From Rhodoplanes serenus (GTDB taxonomy: Bacteria > Pseudomonadota > Alphaproteobacteria > Rhizobiales > Xanthobacteraceae): a DNA stretch of 34,931 nt. Position numbers and translations under genes: made by a program. How positions within the stretch are numbered: position 1 is the first letter of the stretch; each line of letters starts with the position of its first letter. Positions 1-7,841 of the stretch are shown here, one piece after another. The stretch lies in the NCBI GenBank assembly GCA_945861855.1, contig CAMAWG010000029.1:1-34931 (forward strand). The letters run 5' to 3'. A model generated the notes under the pieces. The model saw only the letters and a list, made by a program, of their open reading frames with translations, did not search any database and was not told the DNA's origin.

Positions 1-2
1 GT

Positions 3-113
3 CGCCTTGATGGCCACGCACTCTTGCCAAAACTTATCCTGGGGGTAAAGTTCACTAACGGGTTGGAGGTCATCGCCAAGGCGAGCGACCTTCAGGACGA
101 AACCGCCGCCTAA
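3..113 (+). CDS. possible 3' end of an unrecognised gene (partial)
   Basis: One frame is open from the window edge to a TAA at 111-113, giving 36 codons whose translation has a plausible mixed composition (LPKLILGVKF, then NGLEVIAKASDLQDETAA). I do not recognise the family. The opposite strand is also open over 1-73, so open frame alone is weak evidence in DNA this GC-rich. If real, it would converge on the DUF1192 gene, with the CtrA-like boxes lying between the two 3' ends. Confidence 0.25.
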   Translation, partial: RLDGHALLPKLILGVKFTNGLEVIAKASDLQDETAA

Positions 114-152
114 AAGATCAGGCCGTCACCAACTTTAGGCGATAGCTCAAGC

Positions 153-167
153 TTAACGCAGGGTTAA
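153..167. promoter_or_regulatory. CtrA-like full box, TTAA-N7-TTAA
   Basis: The sequence reads TTAA, seven bases (CGCAGGG), TTAA. This is the classical spacing of the CtrA recognition site of Caulobacter and Rhizobiales. It lies in the 128 bases between the first stop codon of the window and the 3' end of the DUF1192 gene, so the target promoter is not obvious. The pattern is seen directly; binding is inferred. Confidence 0.45.
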
Positions 168-187
168 GAACGCGCCGGTCGCGGTTT

Positions 188-206
188 ATGGTTAACGCGC
201 GGTGAA
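188..206 (-). promoter_or_regulatory. second CtrA-like site (TTAACCAT on the minus strand)
   Basis: Bases 188-195 read TTAACCAT on the minus strand, a known CtrA half-site. On the plus strand TTAA (192-195) is followed after seven bases by TGAA (203-206), one base from a full TTAA-N7-TTAA box. It lies 21 bases from the box at 153-167, so the two could act together. Which gene they serve is unclear. Confidence 0.4.
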
Positions 207-241
207 TTTTTCCGCGCCGGACGATCCGCGCAATCGCCACG

Positions 242-436
242 TCATTTCTTGAAGAACTGGTCGGCCGCCGATTTCGACGCCTGCTTGGTTGCCATGTTCG
301 CCTCCAGGCGTGCGATCTCCTCCTTCAGCATCGCCACCCGTTCGCTCAATTCGCCGACCGAGAGCAGCGTCAGCTCCTGTCCGATCTCATGGACAATCTT
401 TTTCTTGGGCCGGTCGTCGTCGTCGATTGCTGCCAT
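242..436 (-). CDS. DUF1192 family protein
   Basis: This 64-residue protein matches the small DUF1192 family, found almost only in Alphaproteobacteria and of unknown function. It opens with the family's acidic then basic start (MAAIDDDDRPKKK). The core 'IGQELTLLSVGELSERVAMLKEEIARLEA' region, about residues 18-46, is a predicted coiled coil, and the tail ends in FFKK. It is probably cytoplasmic. The reading frame stays open for 47 codons upstream, but ATG at 436 fits the family length and has an AAGG six bases upstream. It is divergent from the quinone oxidoreductase with a 113-base gap. Family assignment is strong; role unknown. Confidence 0.9.
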   Translation of the reverse strand: MAAIDDDDRPKKKIVHEIGQELTLLSVGELSERVAMLKEEIARLEANMATKQASKSAADQFFKK

Positions 437-549
437 GCTCGGCCTTTCGCGTCTGCAGGAAAACCCAGGCGGAAAATAGCGCCGGCCGGCACGGTTGTCA
501 CACCGGGACGGGGCGACTAGAAGTTCGCCATCCCAACATCGAGGACACA

Positions 550-1557
550 ATGACACTGCCCGCACGCATGACCGCACGCATGACCGCGATTGCCATCCGC
601 GCCCCCGGCGGGCCGGAGATGCTGGTGCCGGAGGAGTTCCCGGTGCCCGTGCCCGGTCCCGGCGAAATTCTGGTGAAGGTCGCGGCGGCCGGCGTCAATC
701 GTCCGGATGTTCGCCAGCGCCAGGGCACCTATCCGCCGCCGAAGGGCGCGACCGATATTCCCGGCCTCGAGATCGCGGGCGAGGTGGCGGCGCTTGGCCC
801 CGGCGTCACGCGCTGGAAGTTGGGCGACAAGGTCTGCGCGCTCGTGGTCGGCGGCGGTTACGCGCAATACTGTCTCGCTTATGAATCGCACGCGCTGGCA
901 GTGCCGGCACAGCTCTCGATGGTCGAGGCCGCGGCCATTCCTGAGACGTTCTTCACCTGCTGGCAGAACATGTTCATGCGCGCCACGGTCAACAGCGGCG
1001 ACTGGGTGCTGGTGCACGGCGGCACCTCGGGCATCGGCACCACCGCAATCATGCTGGCCAAGGCGTTCGGCGCCAAGGTCATCGCCACCGCGGGCTCTGC
1101 GGAAAAATGTGACGCGGCGAAGAAGCTCGGCGCCGACGTTGCGGTGAACTACAAGACCGAGGATTTCGTCGCGATCACCAAGGACGCAACCGGCGGCGCC
1201 GGCGCGAACCTGATCGTCGACATCGTCGGCGGCGACTATGTCGATCGCAACTACGATTGCGCGGCGATGGATGGCGTCATTGCGCAGGTGTCGTTCACCG
1301 GCGGCCCCAAGGCCACCGCCAACTTTGCCAACCTGATGCGCAAGCGCCTAACGCACACCGGCTCGACGCTCCGCCCGCGCACCGTTCTCGAGAAGGCCGC
1401 GATCGCGCGCGGTATCGAGGAGAAGGTCTGGCCGCTGGTCGCGGCAGGCAAGGTCAAGCCTGTGATCGACTCCACCTTTCCGCTGGCCAAGGCCGCCGAT
1501 GCCCATGCGCGCATGGAGACAAGCCTGCACATCGGCAAGATCGTGCTGACGATTTGA
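550..1557 (+). CDS. NAD(P)H quinone oxidoreductase, PIG3 family
   Basis: A 335-residue zinc-free medium-chain dehydrogenase/reductase of the PIG3 type (compare quinone oxidoreductase Qor), expected to use NADPH to reduce quinones in the cytoplasm. The N-terminal GroES-like domain carries 'AGVNRPDVRQRQGTY' near residues 48-61, typical of the group, and lacks zinc ligands. The Rossmann domain has the nucleotide loop HGGTSGIG at 156-163. Several in-frame starts exist: ATG 550, 568 and 580, the last two inside a short repeated GCACGCATGACC. I chose 550 because GAGG lies five bases upstream. The frame is open far upstream, but that segment overlaps the divergent DUF1192 gene and looks non-coding. 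The physiological quinone cannot be read from sequence. Confidence 0.93.
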   Translation: MTLPARMTARMTAIAIRAPGGPEMLVPEEFPVPVPGPGEILVKVAAAGVNRPDVRQRQGTYPPPKGATDIPGLEIAGEVAALGPGVTRWKLGDKVCALVVGGGYAQYCLAYESHALAVPAQLSMVEAAAIPETFFTCWQNMFMRATVNSGDWVLVHGGTSGIGTTAIMLAKAFGAKVIATAGSAEKCDAAKKLGADVAVNYKTEDFVAITKDATGGAGANLIVDIVGGDYVDRNYDCAAMDGVIAQVSFTGGPKATANFANLMRKRLTHTGSTLRPRTVLEKAAIARGIEEKVWPLVAAGKVKPVIDSTFPLAKAADAHARMETSLHIGKIVLTI

Positions 1558-1620
1558 CGCTCATCCTTCGCGACGCGGTCCTTCGGACTGCCCTCGGAAA
1601 TGAGGTGGGCGGGGGCCGTT

Positions 1621-1628
1621 ATGGTTAA
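1621..1628 (-). promoter_or_regulatory. CtrA half-site TTAACCAT upstream of the c-di-GMP gene
   Basis: The minus strand reads TTAACCAT, identical to the half-site at 188-195. It lies in the 267-base gap before the GGDEF/EAL gene, about 200 bases before its start. I saw no other clear element in this gap apart from the palindrome at 1768-1781. Regulation by CtrA is inferred. Confidence 0.35.
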
Positions 1629-1767
1629 ATCCACGGCGCCGTCGGCCGGGCCAACGGACGGAAATCCTTGCTCTTATCGTCCGCGAAAGCTACTCATCGC
1701 CAGGCCCCTGATTGAGTTTCGGGCGGACATTCAGCCCCTGCGGCACGGGCCGCGAAATGGTCGTAAT

Positions 1768-1781
1768 GTTAAGGGCTTAAC
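1768..1781. promoter_or_regulatory. 14-base perfect palindrome GTTAAG-GG-CTTAAC
   Basis: Two inverted six-base arms, GTTAAG and CTTAAC, surround two G residues 43 bases before the TTG start of the GGDEF/EAL gene. The position suits an operator near the transcription start. The TTAA cores are four bases apart rather than seven, so it is not a standard CtrA box. The binding protein is unknown. Confidence 0.35.
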
Positions 1782-1824
1782 TCGGGCCTGAAGGGCACGA
1801 ACGAGATAGCTGCGGAGGTCGGGT

Positions 1825-4698
1825 TTGGGCTTGCTGCGCGCCGCACCGTTCGCGGCTCTCCTGTTCGCCGCCTTGTTTGGCGCATCGCCCGGTCACGCCG
1901 TCGAGGCGGTGAACGTCCGCACCGACGTCACCGCGATCGACCTCACCGGCGTCGCCGATCTGGTCAAGACCGAAACCGACACCATCCAGGTCTCGGCCGC
2001 GCCAGGCGCCGACGGCATCGTCCGCCGCATGCAGCAGCCGGCGCGCGAAGGCTCGACCAACTGGGCGGTGTTCGCGCTTGCCAATTCCGGCGACGAGCAG
2101 ATCGACCGGCTGATCGTCGTGCCGCATTACCGCATGGTGGGGTCCGGTCTGTTCCTGCCCGATCTCGGCCTCTCGCGCATCGTCACCATCTCGCCGAGCT
2201 CGGGCGAGCGGCCGGAGCAGCAGTACAGCCCCACCGCCGACATCTACCGCGTCACACTCGACCCCGGCACGGTCGTCACCTACATCGCCGAGCTGCGCAC
2301 CGACCGCCTGCCGCAGCTCTATCTGTGGGAGCCGGACGCCTACAAGGACAAGATCAACAGCTTCACGCTCTACTACGGCATCGTCATCGGCATCGCCGGA
2401 TTGCTGGCGCTGTTCCTCACCATCCTGTTCGTGGTCAAGGGCAGCGTGATGTTCCCGGCGGCCGCGGCGCTCGGCTGGGCGGTGCTGGTCTACATCGGCA
2501 TCGACTTCGGCTTCTGGGGCAAAGTGTTCGATATGTCGTCGGGCACCGAGCGCATCTGGCGCGCATCCGGCGAGGTGATCCTGGCCGGCACGCTGCTCGT
2601 TTTCCTGTTTGCCTATCTCAATCTCGGGCGCTGGCATGTGCGCTACATGCACATCACCATGGCCTGGCTCGCGGGCCTGGCCGCGCTGGTGGTGATCGCG
2701 CTGATCGACGCCTCGATCGCCGCGGGGATCGCGCGGCTGTCGCTCGTTTGCATCGCGTTCCTGGGCTTCGGCCTCGTGCTCTATCTCTCCACCCACGGCT
2801 ACGACCGCGCCGTGCTCCTGATCCCGACCTGGTTCCTGCTTGTGATCTGGGCGGTCGGCCTGGTGATGACGGTCTCGGGCTTCGTCACCAACGACATCGT
2901 CGGCCCGGCGCTGCTCGGCGGCCTCGTGCTGATCGTCATGCTGATCGGCTTCACCGTGATGCAGCACGCCTTCGCCGGCGGCATTACCCACAACATCGTC
3001 ACCGATGTCGAGCGCCGCGCGCTGGCGCTGACCGGCGCGGGCGACATGATCTGGGACTGGGACGTGTCGTCGGACCGCGTTTACACCAGCCCCGAGACCG
3101 AGCAGCTTCTGGGGCTCAAGCGCGGCACGCTCGAGGGTCCGGCCTCGCGCTGGCTCGAAGTTCTGCACGCGCTCGACCGCGACCGCTTCCGCGCCGCGCT
3201 GGACAGCGTGCTCGAGCAGCGCCGCGGCCGGCTGATGCAGGATTTCCGGCTGCGCACGCCGGACGGCCACTATCTATGGTTCGCGCTGAAGGCGCGGCCG
3301 GTGGTCGGTTCCGACGGCGAAGTGGTGCGTCTCGTCGGCACGCTGACCGACGTGACCGAATTCAAAACCGCCGAGGAACGACTGCTCCACGACGCCGTAC
3401 ACGACAACCTCACGGGCCTGCCGAACCGTCAGCTTTTCATCGACCGTCTCGAAAGCGTGATGGCCTTCGCCAAGGCCGATCCCGCGATCCGCGCGACCGT
3501 GGTCGTGATCGATCTCGACCGCTTCAAGCAGGTCAACGATTCCGTCGGCATCGCGGTCGGCGATTCGATCCTGCTGACCCTGGCGCGGCGGCTCGGACGG
3601 CTGCTCAAGCCGCATGACACGCTGGCGCGGCTCACCGGCGACCAGTTCGCCATGATCCTGCTGTCGGAGCGCGATCCGACCCGCCTGATCGCGTTCGCCG
3701 ACACCATTCGCCGGACGCTGCGCGCGCCGATCACGTTCAACGACCGTGAGATATTCCTGACGGCCTCGATCGGGCTTGCGCTCAGCGACGGCCAGCCGAA
3801 CCGCACCGAAGAGGTGCTGAAAGACGCTGAGCTTGCGATGTATCACGCCAAGCGCATCGGCGGCGATCGCATCGAGCTGTTCAAGCCGGCGATGCGCGCG
3901 CGCAAGACCGATCGCCTGACGCTTGAATCGGAGCTCCGGCGGGCGCTGGAGCGCGAGGAGATCACCATCCTCTACCAGCCGATCATCCGGCTGGAGGATC
4001 GCTCGGTCGCGGGTTTCGAGGCGCTGGCGCGCTGGGACCATCCGAAGATGGGCCGGATGTCGCCCGCGGAGTTCATTGGGATCGCCGAGGAGATCGGCCT
4101 GATCGTCGATCTCGGCCTGTTCGTGCTGGAGCGCACCGCGCGCCAGCTCAGCACCTGGCAGCGCAGCGTGCGGATGCGGGAGCCGGTGTTCTGCAGCGTC
4201 AACGTCTCGTCGCGGCAGTTGCTGCGCCACGATCTCATTCACGATCTGCGCACCGTGCTGTCGCGGTCGGGCCTCGCGCGCGGCACGCTCAAGCTGGAAT
4301 TGACCGAGTCGATCGTGATGGAAAACCCCGAGCACGCGGCGCAACTGCTCACCCGCATCAAGGAGCTCGGCGCGGGGCTGGCGCTCGACGATTTCGGCAC
4401 CGGGCATTCGTCGCTGGCGTACTTGCAGCGTTTTCCGTTCGACACGATCAAGATCGACCAATCGTTCGTGCGCACCAACAACAAGGGCACGCGGCCCGTG
4501 CTGCTGCGCTCGATCATCTCGCTCGCGCACGATCTCGGCATGGACGTGGTGGCGGAGGGCGCGGAAACCGATTCCGACGCGGTCGAGCTTTACCAGATGG
4601 GCTGCGAATACGCGCAAGGCTTTGCCTTCGGCGAGCCGATGACGGCGGAGGCCGCGCGCAAGCTCCTGGTGAGCGAGCAACTCGAACCGGCGCGCTGA
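1825..4698 (+). CDS. 7TM-PAS-GGDEF-EAL membrane protein, predicted c-di-GMP phosphodiesterase
   Basis: 957 residues, inner membrane. Order: signal peptide (about 1-25, ending GHA), a periplasmic domain to about 180, seven hydrophobic helices between about 183 and 385 (7TMR-DISM type), PAS about 400-515 (IWDWDV), GGDEF about 525-690, EAL about 705-945. The GGDEF signature is replaced by TGDQF (604-608), and the inhibitory RxxD is KPHD, so cyclase activity is unlikely. The EAL domain looks complete: EAL at 732-734, NVSSRQL, ELTES, DDFGTG at 855-860, KIDQSF, AEGAET and QGF. It should therefore hydrolyse c-di-GMP, with the GGDEF part possibly a GTP sensor. Start is TTG 1825, with GGAGG six bases upstream. 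The frame is followed by a convergent gene 47 bases on. The extracellular signal is unknown. Confidence 0.93.
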   Translation: MGLLRAAPFAALLFAALFGASPGHAVEAVNVRTDVTAIDLTGVADLVKTETDTIQVSAAPGADGIVRRMQQPAREGSTNWAVFALANSGDEQIDRLIVVPHYRMVGSGLFLPDLGLSRIVTISPSSGERPEQQYSPTADIYRVTLDPGTVVTYIAELRTDRLPQLYLWEPDAYKDKINSFTLYYGIVIGIAGLLALFLTILFVVKGSVMFPAAAALGWAVLVYIGIDFGFWGKVFDMSSGTERIWRASGEVILAGTLLVFLFAYLNLGRWHVRYMHITMAWLAGLAALVVIALIDASIAAGIARLSLVCIAFLGFGLVLYLSTHGYDRAVLLIPTWFLLVIWAVGLVMTVSGFVTNDIVGPALLGGLVLIVMLIGFTVMQHAFAGGITHNIVTDVERRALALTGAGDMIWDWDVSSDRVYTSPETEQLLGLKRGTLEGPASRWLEVLHALDRDRFRAALDSVLEQRRGRLMQDFRLRTPDGHYLWFALKARPVVGSDGEVVRLVGTLTDVTEFKTAEERLLHDAVHDNLTGLPNRQLFIDRLESVMAFAKADPAIRATVVVIDLDRFKQVNDSVGIAVGDSILLTLARRLGRLLKPHDTLARLTGDQFAMILLSERDPTRLIAFADTIRRTLRAPITFNDREIFLTASIGLALSDGQPNRTEEVLKDAELAMYHAKRIGGDRIELFKPAMRARKTDRLTLESELRRALEREEITILYQPIIRLEDRSVAGFEALARWDHPKMGRMSPAEFIGIAEEIGLIVDLGLFVLERTARQLSTWQRSVRMREPVFCSVNVSSRQLLRHDLIHDLRTVLSRSGLARGTLKLELTESIVMENPEHAAQLLTRIKELGAGLALDDFGTGHSSLAYLQRFPFDTIKIDQSFVRTNNKGTRPVLLRSIISLAHDLGMDVVAEGAETDSDAVELYQMGCEYAQGFAFGEPMTAEAARKLLVSEQLEPAR

Positions 4699-4745
4699 AT
4701 TCGACGATTGGGCCCGGCGCCACGACAAGCCGCGCGGCTAGCGAC

Positions 4746-5504
4746 CTATGGGGCCGGCTGCCAGCCGGCCTTGGTCCAGCGGTCCCGCATCGCCGGGCCA
4801 GTCAGTGCCTCAATGAACGCGCGCGCGGCCGCGGGCTGAAGGCTGCTCGCGGGAATGGCGGCGGCATAAACCGTCCAGAGCTGGATCGCTTCGGGCAAGG
4901 GGCCTACCAGCTTCGCTTCCTTGGCGTGGATGTCGGAGATCGGGACCACGCCGATGTCGGCGCGGCCATCGGCGACCTTGGCGGCGGCGTCGTTGCCGCC
5001 GGTCGCGGTCACGCCTTTGCGGATCACCTCGTCCTTGATGCCAAAGCCGTCGGCGATCTTCATCAGGTGCTGGACCGAAGTGCCGCCGAGCTTCGGATCG
5101 GTGTAGGCGATGGTGTTCGCCTTGATCAGCACCTGCTTCACAGCTTCGGGCGTGGAGATGTCGGGCACGGGCGTTCCCTCGCGGATCACGATGCCCAGGC
5201 CGACGCGGCCGAGATCGACGCGGCTCCCCGGCGCGATCTTGCCGGTGCGTTCGAGTTCGGCCATGAGCGGCGCGGAGGTGATGACCAGGTCCACAGGCTT
5301 TCCGGACGCGATGGCGTCGCGCAACTGGCCGGTGGGGCCGATGGTGAAGGCGAATTTCTGTCCGGTCTGCCGCGAATAATCGTCGATCATGCCGCCGACC
5401 ACGCCGCGTACTGCCCCGGCGGCGATCACCTGGATCTCCGCTGCACCGGCGGGCGAGGCCGTCAGCATGGCGGCCACGATCATTGCGGTGCGGAGCGGTG
5501 ACAT
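4746..5504 (-). CDS. molybdate/ModA-type substrate-binding protein, orphan
   Basis: 252 residues with a signal peptide (about 1-22, MSPLRTAMIVAAMLTASPAGA) followed by a type II periplasmic-binding fold like ModA or the SBP_bac_11 family: 'VIAAGAVRGVV', 'GPTGQLRDAIASGKPVDLVI' near residue 60-80, and a C-terminal 'DIGVVPISDI'. It should bind an anion or small ligand in the periplasm. No permease or ATPase gene is adjacent, so its transporter, if any, is elsewhere. It starts four bases after the yqgE stop and is probably co-transcribed and translationally coupled with it. ATG 5504 was chosen because it begins directly with the signal peptide; the longer frame overlaps yqgE. The ligand is unknown; a true molybdate role is not shown. 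Confidence 0.8.
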   Translation of the reverse strand: MSPLRTAMIVAAMLTASPAGAAEIQVIAAGAVRGVVGGMIDDYSRQTGQKFAFTIGPTGQLRDAIASGKPVDLVITSAPLMAELERTGKIAPGSRVDLGRVGLGIVIREGTPVPDISTPEAVKQVLIKANTIAYTDPKLGGTSVQHLMKIADGFGIKDEVIRKGVTATGGNDAAAKVADGRADIGVVPISDIHAKEAKLVGPLPEAIQLWTVYAAAIPASSLQPAAARAFIEALTGPAMRDRWTKAGWQPAP

Positions 5505-5508
5505 GGCC

Positions 5509-6135
5509 CTAGGCGTGGCCGACGTCGCTCGACAGCATTCCGGGGCGGATGCCGATCTTCTGCATGGCCCGGTCGTATTTCGCGCCGACATCGGTGCCGA
5601 AGATCAGGTCCGGGTCGGCGCTGCAATGCAGCCAGCCGTTCTGTTGCAGTTCGTTCTCGAGCCGGCCCGGCGACCAGCCGGCGTAGCCCAGCGCTAGGAT
5701 CGCGCTCGCCGGACCGTTGCCGCGCGCGATCGCCTTGAGAATGTCGAGCGTGGCGGTGAGGCAGATGCCTTCGTCGATCGGCAGGGTCGAGTTCTCGATG
5801 AAGAAGTCGGCGCTGTGCAGCACGAAGCCGCGCTCGGTTTCCACCGGCCCGCCCTTGAGCACGGTGACCTCGGCACGAGCGGGAAGCTGGATCTTGTCGG
5901 CCGCCGGGATCACGTCGAGCTTCACCAGGAGTTCGGGAAAGCTGATATGCGGGGCCGGCTGGTTGACGACGATGCCCATCGCGCCCTCGGACGAATGGGC
6001 GCAGATGTAGATCAGGCTGCGCGAGAAGCGTTCGTCCTGCATGCCAGGCGACGCAATCAGCATCTGCCCGTCGAGGAATCCGCGGCCGGGGCCTGCGCCG
6101 GCGCTTTTCCGCAAGGCCTTGCGAGTCATTCGCAT
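5509..6135 (-). CDS. yqgE: YqgE/AlgH family protein
   Basis: 208 residues of the YqgE/AlgH (DUF179) family, cytoplasmic and of unsettled function. Visible hallmarks are '[14 protein letters not shown]' near residues 18-31, '[21 protein letters not shown]', '[16 protein letters not shown]', and '[21 protein letters not shown]'. There are two possible starts, ATG 6135 and ATG 6129; neither has a purine-rich ribosome site. The bases just before 6135 are CTTTCTCCT, nearly the same as before ispH, which hints at a leaderless or unusual start. The extended basic N-terminus ([14 protein letters not shown]) is usual for rhizobial members. It is the first gene of a two-gene unit with the binding protein downstream and diverges from the DsbD-like gene. 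Confidence 0.93.
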   Translation of the reverse strand: MRMTRKALRKSAGAGPGRGFLDGQMLIASPGMQDERFSRSLIYICAHSSEGAMGIVVNQPAPHISFPELLVKLDVIPAADKIQLPARAEVTVLKGGPVETERGFVLHSADFFIENSTLPIDEGICLTATLDILKAIARGNGPASAILALGYAGWSPGRLENELQQNGWLHCSADPDLIFGTDVGAKYDRAMQKIGIRPGMLSSDVGHA

Positions 6136-6250
6136 AGGAGAAAGGTTACCTCGATCGCTGGAGCTTGGGAAACGAAACTTGGCAAAACACACCGCTGCGT
6201 TCACGACCATGTCAGTGGCATGTGCACGCTGCCTCAATTAGAGCATCTCC

Positions 6251-7111
6251 ATGTTTGAAGCCTTCCGCCTTCATTTATTGCGGATCCTGGCCGCGGCAAG
6301 CCTGCTTGGCGCGGCATCGTCCGCGGCAATTGCGGCGGAGGTTTCGCCGTGGGACGAGGACGTGCAGTCGGCGGCGCGTCTGATTGCCGCGCGCCCGCGC
6401 GCCGAATCGGGCGGCCGTGTGTTCCGCGCCGGCGTCGAGATCAAGCTCAAGGAAGGCTGGAAGACCTATTGGCGGTATCCCGGCGACTCCGGCGTGCCGC
6501 CGGCGCTGGATTTTTCGAAGTCGCAGAACGTCAAGGCGGTCACGGTGCTCTATCCCGTGCCGATGCGTTTTCCCGACGGCGCCGGCGGCCATTCGATCGG
6601 CTACAAGGGCGCCGTCATTCTGCCGCTCCATGTCATGGCGCAGGATGCCAGCAAGCCGGTGACGTTGAATCTCAAGCTCGACTATGCGGTGTGCGAGAAG
6701 CTCTGCGTGCCGGCCGAGGCCAAGCTGGAGCTGGCTTTGACCGGCGCAGGGACCGCCAATGAGACGGCCGTCAGCGCGGCCGAGGCGCGGGTGCCCAAGC
6801 CTGCGGTCATCGGCGACGCGGGCTTACCGACGATCCGCGCCATACGCCGTGACGCGGGATCGGGCAAGCCGCGCGTCGTGGTGGATGTGGCGGCTCCCGC
6901 CGGTGCGCCGGTGACGCTGTTCGTGGAGGGCCCCACCGCGCAATGGGCGCTTCCCCTGCCGGAGCCGGTTTCCGGTGCGCCCGCGGGTCTGCAGCGCTTT
7001 GCCTTCGATCTGGACGGTCTGCCGCCCGGCGAGAAGGCCTCCGGCGCCACCCTTCGGCTCACGGCGGTCTCGGGCGACAAGGCGGTCGAGGTCGCATTTC
7101 GGCTCGACTAA
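6251..7111 (+). CDS. secreted DsbD N-terminal-domain protein
   Basis: 286 residues, with a signal peptide ending near residue 29 (AIAAE) and a domain like the N-terminal thiol-exchange domain of DsbD (DsbC/DsbD_N). It has the 'KEGWKTYWRYPGDSGVPP' segment near 67-84 and a paired cysteine motif CEKLC at 148-152, the conserved CxxxC of this domain. It has no membrane helices and no thioredoxin domain, so it is only the periplasmic reductant-accepting part. Its partner would be a CcdA- or ScsB-like protein elsewhere. The gene is followed by a peroxiredoxin 66 bases on, giving the pair a redox theme. The function is inferred from the fold; the redox partner is unknown. Confidence 0.85.
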   Translation: MFEAFRLHLLRILAAASLLGAASSAAIAAEVSPWDEDVQSAARLIAARPRAESGGRVFRAGVEIKLKEGWKTYWRYPGDSGVPPALDFSKSQNVKAVTVLYPVPMRFPDGAGGHSIGYKGAVILPLHVMAQDASKPVTLNLKLDYAVCEKLCVPAEAKLELALTGAGTANETAVSAAEARVPKPAVIGDAGLPTIRAIRRDAGSGKPRVVVDVAAPAGAPVTLFVEGPTAQWALPLPEPVSGAPAGLQRFAFDLDGLPPGEKASGATLRLTAVSGDKAVEVAFRLD

Positions 7112-7177
7112 TTCGCCGGAGACGCTACTTTTGGCGCCCATAAACCCAATCCATAACCCTGCGAGAGGATACGAGTC

Positions 7178-7660
7178 ATGGCTATCAAGGTTGGCGACCG
7201 CGTGCCCACTGGGACCTTCACCGTGATGACGGCGGAAGGCCCGAAGCCGAAGACCACCGACGAACTGTTCAAGGGCAAGAAGGTGGTGCTGTTCGCAGTG
7301 CCGGGCGCGTTCACGCCGACCTGCAGCAACAACCATCTGCCGGGCTTTGTGAAGAACGCCGACGCGATCAAGGCCAAGGGCATCGACACCATTGCCGTCA
7401 CCGGCGTCAACGACGTGTTCGTGATGAACGCCTGGAAGAAGGCCTCCGGCGGCGACGCGATCGAGTTCCTGGCGGACGGCAGCGCCGCCTGGGCCAAGGC
7501 CGTTGGCATCACCGCCGACCTCACCGAGCGCGGCCTGGGCGTGCGTTCGGGCCGCTACGCCATGGTGGTCGATGATGGCGTGGTGAAGACGCTCAACGTC
7601 GAAGACGCGCCGGGCAAGGCCGAGGTTTCCGGCGCCGACAATCTGTTGAAGAGCCTGTAA
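7178..7660 (+). CDS. peroxiredoxin, Prx5 type
   Basis: 160 residues of the AhpC/TSA-Prx5 group, which reduce hydrogen peroxide and alkyl hydroperoxides in the cytoplasm. The catalytic site PGAFTPTCS places the peroxidatic cysteine at residue 49, with the usual T and P before it. No second cysteine is seen in the protein, so it should act as a one-cysteine enzyme recycled by glutathione/glutaredoxin or a similar thiol. ATG 7178 has GAGAGG nine bases upstream. It follows the DsbD-domain gene in the same direction. A palindromic repeat element begins 14 bases after its stop and may end or stabilise its transcript. Confidence 0.95.
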   Translation: MAIKVGDRVPTGTFTVMTAEGPKPKTTDELFKGKKVVLFAVPGAFTPTCSNNHLPGFVKNADAIKAKGIDTIAVTGVNDVFVMNAWKKASGGDAIEFLADGSAAWAKAVGITADLTERGLGVRSGRYAMVVDDGVVKTLNVEDAPGKAEVSGADNLLKSL

Positions 7661-7673
7661 CAAACGCAGAGTT

Positions 7674-7813
7674 GTCATTCCGGGGCGTCCGCCGAAGCCC
7701 GAAGGGCGAAGGCGTGACAAACCCGGAATCCATAGCCCCGGTGTTTCCGTGACAGGAGATGCTGGGGTTATGGATTCCGGCTCTCGCCGCTCACGCGGCT
7801 CGGCCGGAATGAC
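7674..7813. repeat. nested palindromic intergenic repeat (GTCATTCCGG...CCGGAATGAC)
   Basis: The ends are perfect 10-base inverted repeats: GTCATTCCGG at 7674-7683 and CCGGAATGAC at 7804-7813. Inside is a second inverted pair with 17-base arms, CCGGAATCCATAGCCCC (7723-7739) against GGGGTTATGGATTCCGG (7764-7780), one mismatch, 24-base loop. Elements with these GTCATTCCGG ends are abundant between genes in Bradyrhizobium-like genomes, where they resemble REP/BIME sequences. It lies between the convergent 3' ends of the peroxiredoxin and rnhA genes, a typical place. Any terminator role is inferred. Confidence 0.8.
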
Positions 7814-7841
7814 GGGGATTGGTATTGCGGAAAGAGGGCTT

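Noticed and set aside
1777-4728. Long minus-strand open frames (about 497 and 484 codons) opposite the GGDEF/EAL gene
   Set aside because: Their translations are low-complexity Arg/Ala/Asp/Gln-rich mirrors of the real gene, without motifs or ribosome sites.
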